Positions 27,748 to 36,850 are shown, counted from the stretch's first letter. The stretch is DNA of 64,000 bases from Mucilaginibacter straminoryzae (GCF_022953055.1 NZ_JALJEJ010000011.1:1-64000), one strand, 5' to 3'. The notes: generated from the sequence alone by a model not told the origin. Numbers and translations are program-made.

Positions 27748-29631
27748 ATGTCAACATTAGCAGTTCACGATCATCACGGAGTTGAGCATCATGATCACGA
27801 TCATGAACATCACCATAATGAAACGTTCATAAGTAAGTATATTTTCAGTATGGATCACAAGATGATCGCTAAGCAATTCCTGATCACAGGGATTACGATG
27901 GCTGTTATCGCGATGATCCTGTCAATCCTGTTCCGTATCCAGCTGGCTTATCCTGATAAATCTTTTCCTTTCCTGGAAACTTTATTAGGTAAGAACTTTG
28001 CGCCGGGCGGTCGTCTGGATTCGAACTTTTACTTATCGCTGGTAACTATTCACGGTACCATCATGGTATTCTTCGTGTTAACAGCAGGTCTGAGCGGTAC
28101 GTTCAGTAACTTACTGATACCGTTCCAGGTAGGTGCACGCGATATGGCGTCGCCATTCATGAACATGCTTTCTTACTGGCTGTTCTTTACTGCCAGTGTA
28201 ATCATGTTAAGTTCTTTCCTGCTTCAAACTCAACCTGCAGGTCCGGGATGGACCATCTATCCGCCGCTTTCTGCGTTGCCTAAAGCGATGCCGGGTTCTG
28301 GTATGGGTATGACCTTGTGGTTAATCAGTATGGTACTTTTCGTCGCATCATCTTTAATGGGTGGTATCAACTATGTAAGTACGGTATTAAATATGCGTAC
28401 CAAAGGGATGGATCTTTGGAAAATGCCTTTAACTATCTGGGCGTTCTTCCTTACCGCTATCCTGGGTATCCTGGCATTCCCTGTACTGGTTGCAGGCGTA
28501 GTGTTGCTGATCTTCGACCGTAGCTTCGGTACCAGCTTCTACTTGTCAGATATCGTAGTTCAAGGTCAGGTAATGAACTTTGAAGGTGGTAGCCCTATCC
28601 TGTTCCAGCACTTGTTCTGGTTCCTGGGTCACCCTGAAGTATATATCGTTATCATGCCTGCAATGGGTCTGGTATCAGAGGTAATGGCGGTTAACAGCCG
28701 TAAACCAATCTTCGGCTACCATGCAATGGTTTACTCACTGATCGGTATTACTGTATTATCATTCATCGTATGGGGTCACCACATGTTCGTAACGGGTATG
28801 AATCCGTTCCTTGGCGGTGTGTTCATGATCACTACGTTGATCATCGCGGTTCCGTCAGCGGTAAAGACCTTCAACTGGTTAGCTACGTTATGGCGCGGTA
28901 ACATCCGCTTCACACCAGCTATGCTGTTCAGTATTGGTTTCGTATCATTCTTTATCTCAGGTGGTATCACCGGTATCTTCCTGGGTAACGCAACATTAGA
29001 TATTAACCTGCACGATACCTATTTCGTAGTAGCTCACTTCCACCTGGTAATGGGTTCTGCGGCTATCTTTGGTATGCTTGCAGGTGTTTACCACTGGTTC
29101 CCTAAAATGTACGGTCGTCTGATGGACGAAAAATTAGGATACCTGCACTTCTGGTTAACTTTCATTGGTGCTTACCTGGTATTCTTCCCGATGCACTTTA
29201 TGGGTCTGGATGGTGTTCCACGCCGTTATTATTCATTCACCGAAATTGAGTCGTTGAAACAATGGGTATCTGTAAATACCTTTATTACCTGGGCTGCAAT
29301 TATGGCTGCTTTAGCACAAGTTGCATTCCTGTTCAACTTCTTCTATTCTATTTTCAAAGGCAAACATGCTACTCAGAATCCTTGGGGTTCTAACACTTTG
29401 GAATGGACTACGCCTGTTGAACGTATCCATGGTAACTGGCCTGGTGAGATTCCAACTGTTTACCGTTGGCCATATGATTACAGCAAACCAGGTCATGACG
29501 AGGACTTCATTCCTCAGACAGTGCCTTTCTCTCAAACCATGAGCTCAAACCTGCCGCATGATTTTGAAGATAGCCCTGTTGGTGATCAGGAATGGGTGAA
29601 TACATCAAAATCTAACGAACACGTAAAATAA
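27748..29631 (+). CDS. coxA: cytochrome c oxidase subunit I (aa3, type A)
   Basis: A 627-residue heme-copper oxidase core with 12 or more helices. GHPEVY supplies the CuB His and the cross-linked Tyr, and HDTYFVVAHFHLVMG holds the heme a and a3 His ligands. GARDMASP contains the D-channel entry Asp, so it is an A-type proton-pumping enzyme. The N-terminus has a His-rich stretch (HDHHGVEHHDHDHEHHHN, residues 7-24), which could bind metal. It is preceded by GAGGAG at 27733-27738. A strong hairpin follows the gene. Confidence 0.96.
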   Translation: MSTLAVHDHHGVEHHDHDHEHHHNETFISKYIFSMDHKMIAKQFLITGITMAVIAMILSILFRIQLAYPDKSFPFLETLLGKNFAPGGRLDSNFYLSLVTIHGTIMVFFVLTAGLSGTFSNLLIPFQVGARDMASPFMNMLSYWLFFTASVIMLSSFLLQTQPAGPGWTIYPPLSALPKAMPGSGMGMTLWLISMVLFVASSLMGGINYVSTVLNMRTKGMDLWKMPLTIWAFFLTAILGILAFPVLVAGVVLLIFDRSFGTSFYLSDIVVQGQVMNFEGGSPILFQHLFWFLGHPEVYIVIMPAMGLVSEVMAVNSRKPIFGYHAMVYSLIGITVLSFIVWGHHMFVTGMNPFLGGVFMITTLIIAVPSAVKTFNWLATLWRGNIRFTPAMLFSIGFVSFFISGGITGIFLGNATLDINLHDTYFVVAHFHLVMGSAAIFGMLAGVYHWFPKMYGRLMDEKLGYLHFWLTFIGAYLVFFPMHFMGLDGVPRRYYSFTEIESLKQWVSVNTFITWAAIMAALAQVAFLFNFFYSIFKGKHATQNPWGSNTLEWTTPVERIHGNWPGEIPTVYRWPYDYSKPGHDEDFIPQTVPFSQTMSSNLPHDFEDSPVGDQEWVNTSKSNEHVK

Positions 29632-29653
29632 GCAGATCGGCGATCTGCATACA

Positions 29654-29705
29654 TTAGGGTATCTGCGCCGTAACCACAAGTACCGGACGGATACCCTAAA
29701 TTTTT
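29654..29705 (+). terminator. hairpin after oxidase subunit I
   Basis: TTAGGGTATC (29654-29663) pairs with GATACCCTAA (29690-29699), followed by ATTTTT. A second palindrome, GCAGATC/GATCTGC (29632-29648), lies just before it. It may terminate or attenuate transcription between the structural oxidase genes and the assembly genes. Confidence 0.7.
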
Positions 29706-29718
29706 AAGAGCATTTTTA

Positions 29719-30777
29719 ATGAGCAAATTATCGCAGCGGAAGAAGTTTAAAAAAATCAATCTGATTGCAGTTATTTCTCTTTTTTTAGTAATTCTGGCTG
29801 GTGCAGTAGTACGCAGTTCAGGATCTGGAATGGGCTGTCCGGATTGGCCAAAGTGTTTCGGTCGGTACGTTCCTCCAACAGATGTTTCTCAGTTGCCTAA
29901 GGACTATAAACAGGCATATTTAGCCGGTCGTAAGAAAAAGAATGAGAGGTTTGCCAAAACGCTCGACTTGTTTGGCTATCGCGATCTGGCTACCCGTATC
30001 AGAAATGATCAATCCATCTTAGTTCCGGAAGATTTTAATGCCATAAATACCTGGACGGAGTATATCAATCGTTTGATTGGTGCTCTGACTGGCATCTTCT
30101 TATTAATGACTGCAATTTACTCGTTCAGCTACTGGCCGGATTTAAAGCGGATCCCGCTGTTAAGCGTGGGAAACCTTGTGCTGATCTTTTTCCAGGCATG
30201 GTTCGGCTCAATCGTAGTTTCTACAAACTTGACCAGTTGGACCATTACTGTACACATGCTGATTGCCTTAGCAATATTAGCGATCAGTATCTATACTTAC
30301 CACCTGGCGCTGACGTTCAACCGTGAGCCGGCTAAGGTAAAAGCTATTGTAAATATCACTGCGATTATCGCGCTTCTTCTGACGATTGTACAAATTGTAA
30401 TTGGTACGGATGTAAGGGAAGATGTGGACACCATAGCCAGCCGGTTGCCCAGCTACCGGGAAGACTGGGTGAACAGTATTGGCAGTTCGCTTGCTACCCA
30501 CCGCACATTGGCTATTGTAGTATTGATCGCAAACGTGATGCTTTACGCCTTGGTAAGGAAATCTTACAATAGGCATTCGAAGCAGCAGCAGTTGATGAGC
30601 TTTACCTTCCTGATGCTGATGTTGCAGATTGTGACGGGTGTTATTTTAAGTTATCTGCAATTACCGCCTGCTGCGCAAACCGCTCACTTGGTAATTGCGA
30701 GTGTTATATTTGGTGCACAATTTTATTTGCTGCTCAACCTGCACCGGGCGGCTACATTAAAGGAGGGTGTAATTTGA
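29719..30777 (+). CDS. ctaA: heme A synthase, COX15/CtaA family
   Basis: A 352-residue membrane protein with eight predicted helices, the usual CtaA/Cox15 fold. The N-terminal signature GAVVRSSGSGMGCPDWPKCFG region (quoted in part: GSGMGCPDWPKC) is typical. It converts heme O to heme A for the aa3 oxidase encoded just upstream. Its stop overlaps the ctaB start (TTGA), so the two are coupled. Confidence 0.94.
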   Translation: MSKLSQRKKFKKINLIAVISLFLVILAGAVVRSSGSGMGCPDWPKCFGRYVPPTDVSQLPKDYKQAYLAGRKKKNERFAKTLDLFGYRDLATRIRNDQSILVPEDFNAINTWTEYINRLIGALTGIFLLMTAIYSFSYWPDLKRIPLLSVGNLVLIFFQAWFGSIVVSTNLTSWTITVHMLIALAILAISIYTYHLALTFNREPAKVKAIVNITAIIALLLTIVQIVIGTDVREDVDTIASRLPSYREDWVNSIGSSLATHRTLAIVVLIANVMLYALVRKSYNRHSKQQQLMSFTFLMLMLQIVTGVILSYLQLPPAAQTAHLVIASVIFGAQFYLLLNLHRAATLKEGVI

Positions 30778-31631
30778 GCTGGAAAGATTTTGTTAAGCTG
30801 GTAAAGTTCAGGCTTACCTTCCTGGTGGTGTTCTCTGCATCCATCTCGTTTTTGATTGGCAGTAAGGTAAACGGTTCCATTAACTGGACGAACTGGGCGA
30901 TGCTCGTTATAGGCGGGTTTTTGGTTACCGGTGCAGCCAATTGTTTTAACGAGATTATAGAGAAAGATCTGGATAGGCTGATGAAAAGAACTTCAGACCG
31001 CCCGATCCCGGCAGAGCGTATGACTACTGGTCAGGCTTTGGTAATAGGTTTGTTTATGGGCCTGGCGGGTACTTATCTGTTGCAGCGCCTGAACCTGTTA
31101 ACCGGTTTCCTGTCGGTATTTTCTATTGTATTATATGCTTTCGCTTACACACCTTTAAAAAGGAAGTCACCGATCGCGGTATTGGTTGGCGCCGTACCGG
31201 GCGCTTTGCCACCACTGATTGGTTATGTGGCTGCGCACGAAAAGATAGATGAGATCGCGGTGATTCTGTTCCTGATTCAGTTTATGTGGCAGTTGCCGCA
31301 TTTCTGGTCCATCGCTTGGGTTCTGGATGATGATTATAAGCTGGCCGGTTTCAGACTTTTACCTACGGGCAACCGCGATTTAACAAGTGCAATTATTACC
31401 TTTGTATCCGCACTGATCTTATTGCCTGTCAGTTTGTTGCCTACATTTTATCATTACGGTGGTTACTATGTAGGAGGGGTGTCACTGGTGTGCAGTTTGA
31501 TATTCTTATACCAGGCTTATAACCTGATGCGGACGCGCGAAATTAAGGCAGCCCGGCAGTTAATGTTCGGATCATTTTTATACCTGCCGGTTGTGCAGTT
31601 GATGTTTTTGTTTGATTTTATCGGAAAGTAA
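30774..31631 (+). CDS. ctaB: protoheme IX farnesyltransferase (heme O synthase)
   Basis: A 285-residue UbiA-family prenyltransferase. The Asp-rich motif NCFNEIIEKDLDRLM binds farnesyl diphosphate through Mg2+. It makes heme O, the substrate of CtaA. The start is a TTG at 30774, which overlaps the ctaA stop and follows a strong AGGAGG (30761-30766) at 7 bases, so the non-ATG start is well supported. About nine membrane helices are predicted. Confidence 0.94.
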   Translation: MSWKDFVKLVKFRLTFLVVFSASISFLIGSKVNGSINWTNWAMLVIGGFLVTGAANCFNEIIEKDLDRLMKRTSDRPIPAERMTTGQALVIGLFMGLAGTYLLQRLNLLTGFLSVFSIVLYAFAYTPLKRKSPIAVLVGAVPGALPPLIGYVAAHEKIDEIAVILFLIQFMWQLPHFWSIAWVLDDDYKLAGFRLLPTGNRDLTSAIITFVSALILLPVSLLPTFYHYGGYYVGGVSLVCSLIFLYQAYNLMRTREIKAARQLMFGSFLYLPVVQLMFLFDFIGK

Positions 31632-31632
31632 A

Positions 31633-32220
31633 ATGATGGCTCAGTTACAGCAAGACAAAGAGAAATTAAACCTTGCCCCCAAGAAATTTAATATGTGGAT
31701 ATTCCTGTTCACATCCTTTATGTTCTTTATGGCGCTTACCAGCGGTTTTATTGTTTATACCGGCGCAGGTAAAGGCCACGAACTTAATTTTAAGATACCT
31801 GATATATTCATCGCTAGCACGGCGGTAATTATTCTTAGCAGCGGTACCATGTACATGGCTTCTAAGGCAGCCAAAGGTTTGCAGTTTGCCAAACAACGGA
31901 TGTTTTTACTGCTGACGATAGCTTTGGGTATCGCGTTTTTTGCCCTACAGGTTTACGGATGGTACATTATGGCTATCAAAATGCAGATCTATTTTGCAAA
32001 CCCTAATGCATCGCGTTCGTTCGTTTATGTATTTACCGGCATGCACCTGCTACACATTTTTGCAGGTTTGGTGTTATTGTTAAACAACCTGCGCAAAAGC
32101 AATGGCAAAACGCCGCAGGTGAAGAATTTATATAGTATGGAGATGTCCTCATTATTTTGGCATTTTGTGGATATTGTATGGATTTATCTCTATGTTTTTT
32201 TACTTTTGAACCAACATTAA
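31633..32220 (+). CDS. cytochrome c oxidase subunit III-like protein (1)
   Basis: A 195-residue, five-helix protein of the heme-copper oxidase subunit III family. HMHLLHIFAGL-type (TGMHLLHIFAGL) and SSLFWHFVDIVWIYLYVFL are characteristic. Subunit III stabilises proton uptake by the core. A second, longer subunit III gene follows 21 bases on, so the function may be divided. The ATG at 31633, one base after the ctaB stop, is chosen over an upstream TTG inside ctaB. Confidence 0.9.
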   Translation: MMAQLQQDKEKLNLAPKKFNMWIFLFTSFMFFMALTSGFIVYTGAGKGHELNFKIPDIFIASTAVIILSSGTMYMASKAAKGLQFAKQRMFLLLTIALGIAFFALQVYGWYIMAIKMQIYFANPNASRSFVYVFTGMHLLHIFAGLVLLLNNLRKSNGKTPQVKNLYSMEMSSLFWHFVDIVWIYLYVFLLLNQH

Positions 32221-32241
32221 TTAATCTTCTAATTAGTACAC

Positions 32242-32955
32242 ATGAGTACAGCAGTATCACAGATTGACGAAGTAAAGACCACACCGTGGGCTGGCGGCCG
32301 TTCGCCGTTTTCAGTTGAGTACGGTAAAATTATGATGTGGTTTTTCCTGCTATCAGACGCGTTTACCTTTTCATCTTTATTAATTGCTTACGGCGCTTTA
32401 CGTTTCAGCGCGGCTACCTGGCCTGCTGCTGATCTGATCTTCCAGTCCGTACCGGGAACTTCTATACAACACGGTGCACCACTGGTGTTCGTAGGTATCA
32501 TGACGTTCATTCTGATTGCAAGTTCTGTTACCATGGTACTTGGCGTAGAAGCCGGCCACCGCGGAGAACGTAAAGAAGTAGCGCTTTGGATGGTGTTAAC
32601 CATCATCGGCGGTTTCATGTTCCTGGGTTGCCAGGCGCTGGAATGGACGCACTTACACGAAGAAGGTTTCTGGTGGGGAAGCATCCCGAAAGAACTTGGT
32701 GAATATTTCCACAAAGGCGATGCAGCATCTGCGGTGTCGACCCATCAATTCGCTAACCTGTTTTTCACCATCACCGGATTCCACGGCTTCCACGTATTCA
32801 GTGGTGTGGTGATCAACATCATTATCCTGATCAACGTTTTGGCTGGTACTTATGACCGTCGCGGTAGCTACCTGATGGTAGAAAAAGTAGGTCTGTACTG
32901 GCACTTTGTAGACCTTGTTTGGGTATTCGTATTTACCTTCTTCTATTTAGTATAA
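32242..32955 (+). CDS. coxC: cytochrome c oxidase subunit III (2)
   Basis: A 237-residue subunit III homologue with six or seven helices; ITGFHGFHVFSG and GLYWHFVDLVWVFVF are the conserved stretches. It is the longer of the two subunit III-type proteins here. Two such genes side by side are common in Bacteroidota oxidase operons. It is followed by the subunit IV gene 27 bases later. Confidence 0.93.
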   Translation: MSTAVSQIDEVKTTPWAGGRSPFSVEYGKIMMWFFLLSDAFTFSSLLIAYGALRFSAATWPAADLIFQSVPGTSIQHGAPLVFVGIMTFILIASSVTMVLGVEAGHRGERKEVALWMVLTIIGGFMFLGCQALEWTHLHEEGFWWGSIPKELGEYFHKGDAASAVSTHQFANLFFTITGFHGFHVFSGVVINIIILINVLAGTYDRRGSYLMVEKVGLYWHFVDLVWVFVFTFFYLV

Positions 32956-32982
32956 CAATCACAACTGATCAATCATTAATAT

Positions 32983-33330
32983 ATGTCATCAGAAACAACG
33001 CACGCGCATGACGGTCACGCAGATGATCATGCATCAATGTCAAAAAAGAAAATATGGCAGGTAGCAGGTATCCTGACCATGATTACCGCTATCGAGTTCA
33101 TCGTGGCGTTATATCTGGTACCTCACGATATCATTGCGCTGCATACTGCTAACCCTATTTATATCGTACTGACACTGGCTAAAGCCTTTTACATTGTGGC
33201 TTACTTTATGCACCTTAAATTTGAACGGGTTGCGCTTATTTATTCAATCGCAGTACCTGTTCTGTTTATTATCGGTTTAATCCTGGTGCTTACCAACGAA
33301 AGCCACCACTGGATTGATCTGAGAGGATAA
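32983..33330 (+). CDS. cytochrome c oxidase subunit IV
   Basis: A 115-residue protein with three hydrophobic helices and a conserved KAFYIVAYFMHLKFE segment typical of prokaryotic subunit IV (COX4_pro). The first 20 residues are rich in His and Asp (THAHDGHADDH). It is an accessory subunit with no cofactor. Its stop codon overlaps the start of the SCO-like gene (TAATG). Confidence 0.88.
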   Translation: MSSETTHAHDGHADDHASMSKKKIWQVAGILTMITAIEFIVALYLVPHDIIALHTANPIYIVLTLAKAFYIVAYFMHLKFERVALIYSIAVPVLFIIGLILVLTNESHHWIDLRG

Positions 33331-34031
33331 TGAAGAACGCTTCTTATTACGTTAAGAAATTAATAATCCTGGTAGTTATTTTAGCGCTACCGGGATTTTT
33401 ATATTATTTACTGGTCCAAAAGGGTAAAAACCGGTATAAACCGCTGCCGATCTACGGCCCTAAACAGGTAGCAAAGACAGGGCATAAGCACCACGGTGAA
33501 TTTATCCCCGATACGATTTACCATCATTTGCCCGACTTTAAACTGACGGATCAGAACGGTAAAACCATTACCCCGCATAATTACGATTACAAGATCTTTG
33601 TAGCGAATTTCTTTTATACCAACTGCCCCGAATTGTGTACTAAAGTTGCCCATAACCTGGATACACTGGTTAAGGGTTATGCGCATAACAAGATGGTGAA
33701 CTTTATCAGTATCTCGCTGGACCCATCGCATGATTCGCCACAGGTATTGAAGCAGTATGCGTCAAAACTGCCTAATACCGATAAATGGTTATTCTTAACC
33801 GGCGATACTGCTACCGTGAATAACCTGGCATCGAAAGGTTTCTTGCTGAATGCACTGCATACGCCGGATAACCAGTTTATACTGGATGATAAGTTGGTGC
33901 TGATTGATGCGGAACGGCGTATCCGTGGCTACTACTCGGGCACTTCTATTGCCGAAGTTAACCGCTTAAATGATGAGATTAAAGTTTTAATAGCCGAAGA
34001 ATTAAGAAAGATAAAAGCCCCTTCAATTTAA
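33330..34031 (+). CDS. SCO1/SenC-like copper chaperone or thiol redox protein
   Basis: A 233-residue thioredoxin-fold protein anchored by one N-terminal helix (11-29). The CxxxC metal site is present (NCPELC, Cys99 and Cys103). SCO proteins deliver copper to CuA using these cysteines plus a downstream His, usually in an (I/F)xHxxKLVLxD-type context. Here that segment reads QFILDDKLVLID, so the His appears replaced, although His177 is close by. It may therefore be a thiol reductase for CuA rather than a classic Cu carrier. It is coupled to the subunit IV gene. Confidence 0.88.
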   Translation: MKNASYYVKKLIILVVILALPGFLYYLLVQKGKNRYKPLPIYGPKQVAKTGHKHHGEFIPDTIYHHLPDFKLTDQNGKTITPHNYDYKIFVANFFYTNCPELCTKVAHNLDTLVKGYAHNKMVNFISISLDPSHDSPQVLKQYASKLPNTDKWLFLTGDTATVNNLASKGFLLNALHTPDNQFILDDKLVLIDAERRIRGYYSGTSIAEVNRLNDEIKVLIAEELRKIKAPSI

Positions 34032-34035
34032 CATC

Positions 34036-34608
34036 ATGAGTGATAAACTGATATTCCGCTTTGTAACCGGTATTTCGATATTTGTTTTTTTAGTGGTGGT
34101 GATCCTTAACCGCAAGATCCTGCCGGCGCCATCACCTGTGCCTTCTTTTGTACACTTCTTACCAAAGCTTAACGCGATACTAAATGGTACCTGTAGTGTT
34201 TTATTGCTGATCTCTTTATACTTCATCAAACGGGGAAATGTTCCGATGCACAAGCGGATAAATATCCTTGCATTTTGCTTATCGTCTCTGTTCCTGGTTT
34301 CTTACATCGCTTTCCACTGGTTGGCGCCTGAAACTCGTTTCGGTGATTTGAATGGCGACGGTGTTGTTTCGCCAGAAGAGGCCGCTAAAGCCGGTAGTAT
34401 ACGTTATGTATATTACGTGATATTAATCTCGCACATTATACTGGCAGCAGGCGTTTTACCGTTAATTCTGATGAGTTTCTACCGTGGCTTACAAATGCAG
34501 GTAGAGAAGCATAGGAAGCTGGTGCGGTGGACTTTCCCCATCTGGTTTTACGTTACCGTGACCGGTGTAATTGTTTATTTGTTAATTTCGCCATATTACA
34601 ATTTCTAA
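34036..34608 (+). CDS. DUF420 membrane protein with an EF-hand-like loop
   Basis: A 190-residue protein with five hydrophobic segments, in the DUF420 (CtaM-like) family often found with oxidase genes and needed for aa3 assembly in some Firmicutes. Between the segments ending HWLAPETRFG and starting IRYVYYVILISHI is DLNGDGVVSPEEA, a match to the EF-hand or dockerin calcium-loop pattern DxNxDGxxxxxE. The loop would face outside or inside depending on topology, which I cannot settle. It is 4 bases after the SCO-like gene. Confidence 0.85.
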   Translation: MSDKLIFRFVTGISIFVFLVVVILNRKILPAPSPVPSFVHFLPKLNAILNGTCSVLLLISLYFIKRGNVPMHKRINILAFCLSSLFLVSYIAFHWLAPETRFGDLNGDGVVSPEEAAKAGSIRYVYYVILISHIILAAGVLPLILMSFYRGLQMQVEKHRKLVRWTFPIWFYVTVTGVIVYLLISPYYNF

Positions 34609-34621
34609 TCAAAATAGTGTG

Positions 34622-34897
34622 ATGAAAAGCTTAAAGGTGTTCTTAGTTGCGATGGTTCTGGTGTTAAGCTTTGGTGTTGGCTTGCAGGTTAAAGCGCAAT
34701 GCGCCATGTGTTCTGCTACGGTAGAAACAAATGCAAAAGCCGGGAAAGACCAGACAAAGGGCTTAAATAACGGTATTTTGTTTTTGTTGGCAGCACCCTA
34801 CCTCGCAGTTGCTGCATGCGGTTATGTGTGGTTTAAAAAATATCGCCGTAAGGATGTAGACCTGAATATGCGTAAAGAGCGTATTCATCTTAATTAA
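34622..34897 (+). CDS. small membrane protein with exported CxxC
   Basis: A 91-residue protein: signal segment (to about residue 24), then QCAMCSATVETN, then one hydrophobic helix (about 50-70) and a basic tail. The CxxC may bind metal or act in redox, but no family name is certain. It is the last small gene of the respiratory run, 13 bases after the DUF420 gene, so a role in oxidase assembly is plausible. The ATG at 34622 is chosen over a GTG just before it. Confidence 0.7.
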   Translation: MKSLKVFLVAMVLVLSFGVGLQVKAQCAMCSATVETNAKAGKDQTKGLNNGILFLLAAPYLAVAACGYVWFKKYRRKDVDLNMRKERIHLN

Positions 34898-34925
34898 TAC
34901 TCTTTGCCCCAAGGGCTTTTAAACT

Positions 34926-35333
34926 ATGGCTCAAACCCCTAAAAGTTGGGCTTTGCTTCATGCAAAATGTCCGAGATGCCGCCGTGGCGATATGTTTGCG
35001 GGGCCGATGTACAGCTTTGGTAATAACAAAACCAATGACGATTGCCCGCACTGCGGCTTACACTTTGAGATTGAGCCTGGCTATTTTTATGCCGCAATGT
35101 ATGTTAGCTATGCGATGAATATTGCAGAGGCAGTATCTTTGATGGTGGCCACCTATGTATTCACACAAAACACTACTTCGCCCTGGTTGTACCTTGGCGT
35201 TATTTTAGGCGGCGCATTTTTACTGGCCCCGTTTAATTATCGTTACTCCAGAGTTTTGTTACTATATTGGCTGTCGCCCAAAATACATTACCAACCACAG
35301 TTAGATACCGATGATCAGCCAAAGCGCTCTTGA
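34926..35333 (+). CDS. DUF983 family protein
   Basis: A 135-residue protein of the DUF983 family: an N-terminal zinc ribbon (CPRC at about 17 and CPHC at about 41) followed by two membrane helices. The family has no firm function; in Proteobacteria it is often near oxidase assembly genes. Its 3' end overlaps the next gene by 23 bases. Confidence 0.88.
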   Translation: MAQTPKSWALLHAKCPRCRRGDMFAGPMYSFGNNKTNDDCPHCGLHFEIEPGYFYAAMYVSYAMNIAEAVSLMVATYVFTQNTTSPWLYLGVILGGAFLLAPFNYRYSRVLLLYWLSPKIHYQPQLDTDDQPKRS

Positions 35334-35970
35334 TTTTATTAAAGAAGTTGCTGAAAATAATAACCGCGAATGGTTTATGGATAATAAACCCCTTTATGAA
35401 GAGTCGCGCGAGAATATGCTGGAGTTTACGGCCGCTCTGCTGACGGAACTCGGGAAGACAGATCCTGTAATAGCCTTGGCAGATCCGAAGAAAGCACTAC
35501 AACGGATCTACCGCGATGTGCGTTTCAGCAAGGATAAATCGCCATATAAAGACCATTGGGGCATTGGTTTGTCATCCAACCCATCTAAGCCAGACGCTAC
35601 CGGTTATTACATCCATATTAAACCGCAGGGCAGTTTTGTCGGCGGTGGATACTGGCAACCAACTTCAGAACATATCAAGGCTATCCGGCAGGAGATTGAT
35701 TACAACGGTGCGGAGCTTAAGGAGATTATAGACGATAAAGAATTTGTAAAGCTTTTCGGCGATTTCCGCAAACAGAACCAGTTAAAAACACTGCCCAAAG
35801 GGTACGAAGCCGACCATCCGGATATCAGCCTATTAAAATTAAAAGATTTTATCGCCATGCATGATTTTAAGGATGCCGAGCTGGTTAAACCGGACAGCTA
35901 TAAACGCATTGCCGGTGTGCTGGCTAAGATTTATCCGCTCAACCAATTTCTAAACAACGCAATTTCCTAA
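35311..35970 (+). CDS. DUF2461 (TIGR02453) family protein
   Basis: A 219-residue soluble protein recognised by the RIYRDVRFSKDKSPYKDHWG stretch of the DUF2461/TIGR02453 family. The biochemical role is unknown. It starts within the DUF983 gene (overlap) and ends 10 bases before the OmpA-type lipoprotein gene. No signal peptide is visible, so it is cytoplasmic. Confidence 0.9.
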   Translation: MISQSALDFIKEVAENNNREWFMDNKPLYEESRENMLEFTAALLTELGKTDPVIALADPKKALQRIYRDVRFSKDKSPYKDHWGIGLSSNPSKPDATGYYIHIKPQGSFVGGGYWQPTSEHIKAIRQEIDYNGAELKEIIDDKEFVKLFGDFRKQNQLKTLPKGYEADHPDISLLKLKDFIAMHDFKDAELVKPDSYKRIAGVLAKIYPLNQFLNNAIS

Positions 35971-35980
35971 TCATACTTTA

Positions 35981-36808
35981 ATGAAAATCAAATATTACAT
36001 CCTGGCCATTTTACTGCTAAGTGGTCTTCACTCTTGTAAAATATTATCTAACAAAGCTTATAATGCCCTGGTGGCCGAGCGCGATTCTTTATCGACACGG
36101 ACTACCACCCTGGAAGCCCAGGTTGCACAACTGCGCGCGGATACGGCAAGGATCCATAAAGCAATTGCAGATTTGCAAAGCCGTTATAATACTCTTAGCG
36201 ATAACTATAACCAGGCAAATAAGAACCTGGATAAGACGTCATCACGGGTAAGTCAGCTTTCGAGCGACCTGCAAAAGCGTGAAGCGAGGCTGAAGGAAGT
36301 GGAAGAGATTTTGCGTAAACGCGATGAAGCCGCCAACGCTCTTCGTGCGAAGCTGCAACAAGCCTTGTTAGGTTTCCAGCAAAGCGGCTTAAGCGTGGAT
36401 ATCCGGAATGGTAAAGTATATGTATCGCTGGCAGATAAACTATTGTTCCCTTCGGGAAGTATCGTGATTGATGAGCGCGGAAAAGCTGCGCTGAAGCAAT
36501 TTGCAGAAGTGCTGAATAAAGAATCGGATATTTATATTGCCGTTGAAGGCCACACCGATACGAAAAAGGTGTATAACCTGGGCCAGATAAAAGATAACTG
36601 GGACTTGAGCGTGCTGCGTGCAACTTCTGTAACCAGGTATTTAACCGATGTGGAACATGTTGACCCGGTAAGGCTTACCGCAACAGGTAAAGGGCAATAT
36701 CAGCCGTTGGACCCAGGTACAACGCCGGATGCGCTGGCCAAGAACCGCCGCATTGAGATTGTGCTGACGCCAAAACTGGACGAGCTGTATAACCTGATTA
36801 ACAAATAG
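35981..36808 (+). CDS. OmpA-family lipoprotein with coiled coil
   Basis: A 275-residue lipoprotein: the signal segment ends LHSC (Cys19), a long coiled coil runs from about residue 30 to 130, and the C-terminal OmpA domain (about 140-270) binds peptidoglycan, with VEGHTDTKKV and NRRIEIVL as the conserved stretches. It tethers the outer membrane to the cell wall (Pal/Lpp-like). It is followed by a strong terminator. Confidence 0.9.
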   Translation: MKIKYYILAILLLSGLHSCKILSNKAYNALVAERDSLSTRTTTLEAQVAQLRADTARIHKAIADLQSRYNTLSDNYNQANKNLDKTSSRVSQLSSDLQKREARLKEVEEILRKRDEAANALRAKLQQALLGFQQSGLSVDIRNGKVYVSLADKLLFPSGSIVIDERGKAALKQFAEVLNKESDIYIAVEGHTDTKKVYNLGQIKDNWDLSVLRATSVTRYLTDVEHVDPVRLTATGKGQYQPLDPGTTPDALAKNRRIEIVLTPKLDELYNLINK

Positions 36809-36819
36809 CACTAACGGTA

Positions 36820-36850
36820 AAACCGTCCATGTATGTGGGCGGTTTATCTT
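36820..36850 (+). terminator. intrinsic terminator
   Basis: AAACCGTCC (36820-36828) pairs with GGGCGGTTT (36837-36845), then ATCTTTTT. It closes the OmpA-lipoprotein transcript, and the possible upstream start of the next gene (36833) lies inside it, which argues for the later ATG. Confidence 0.8.
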
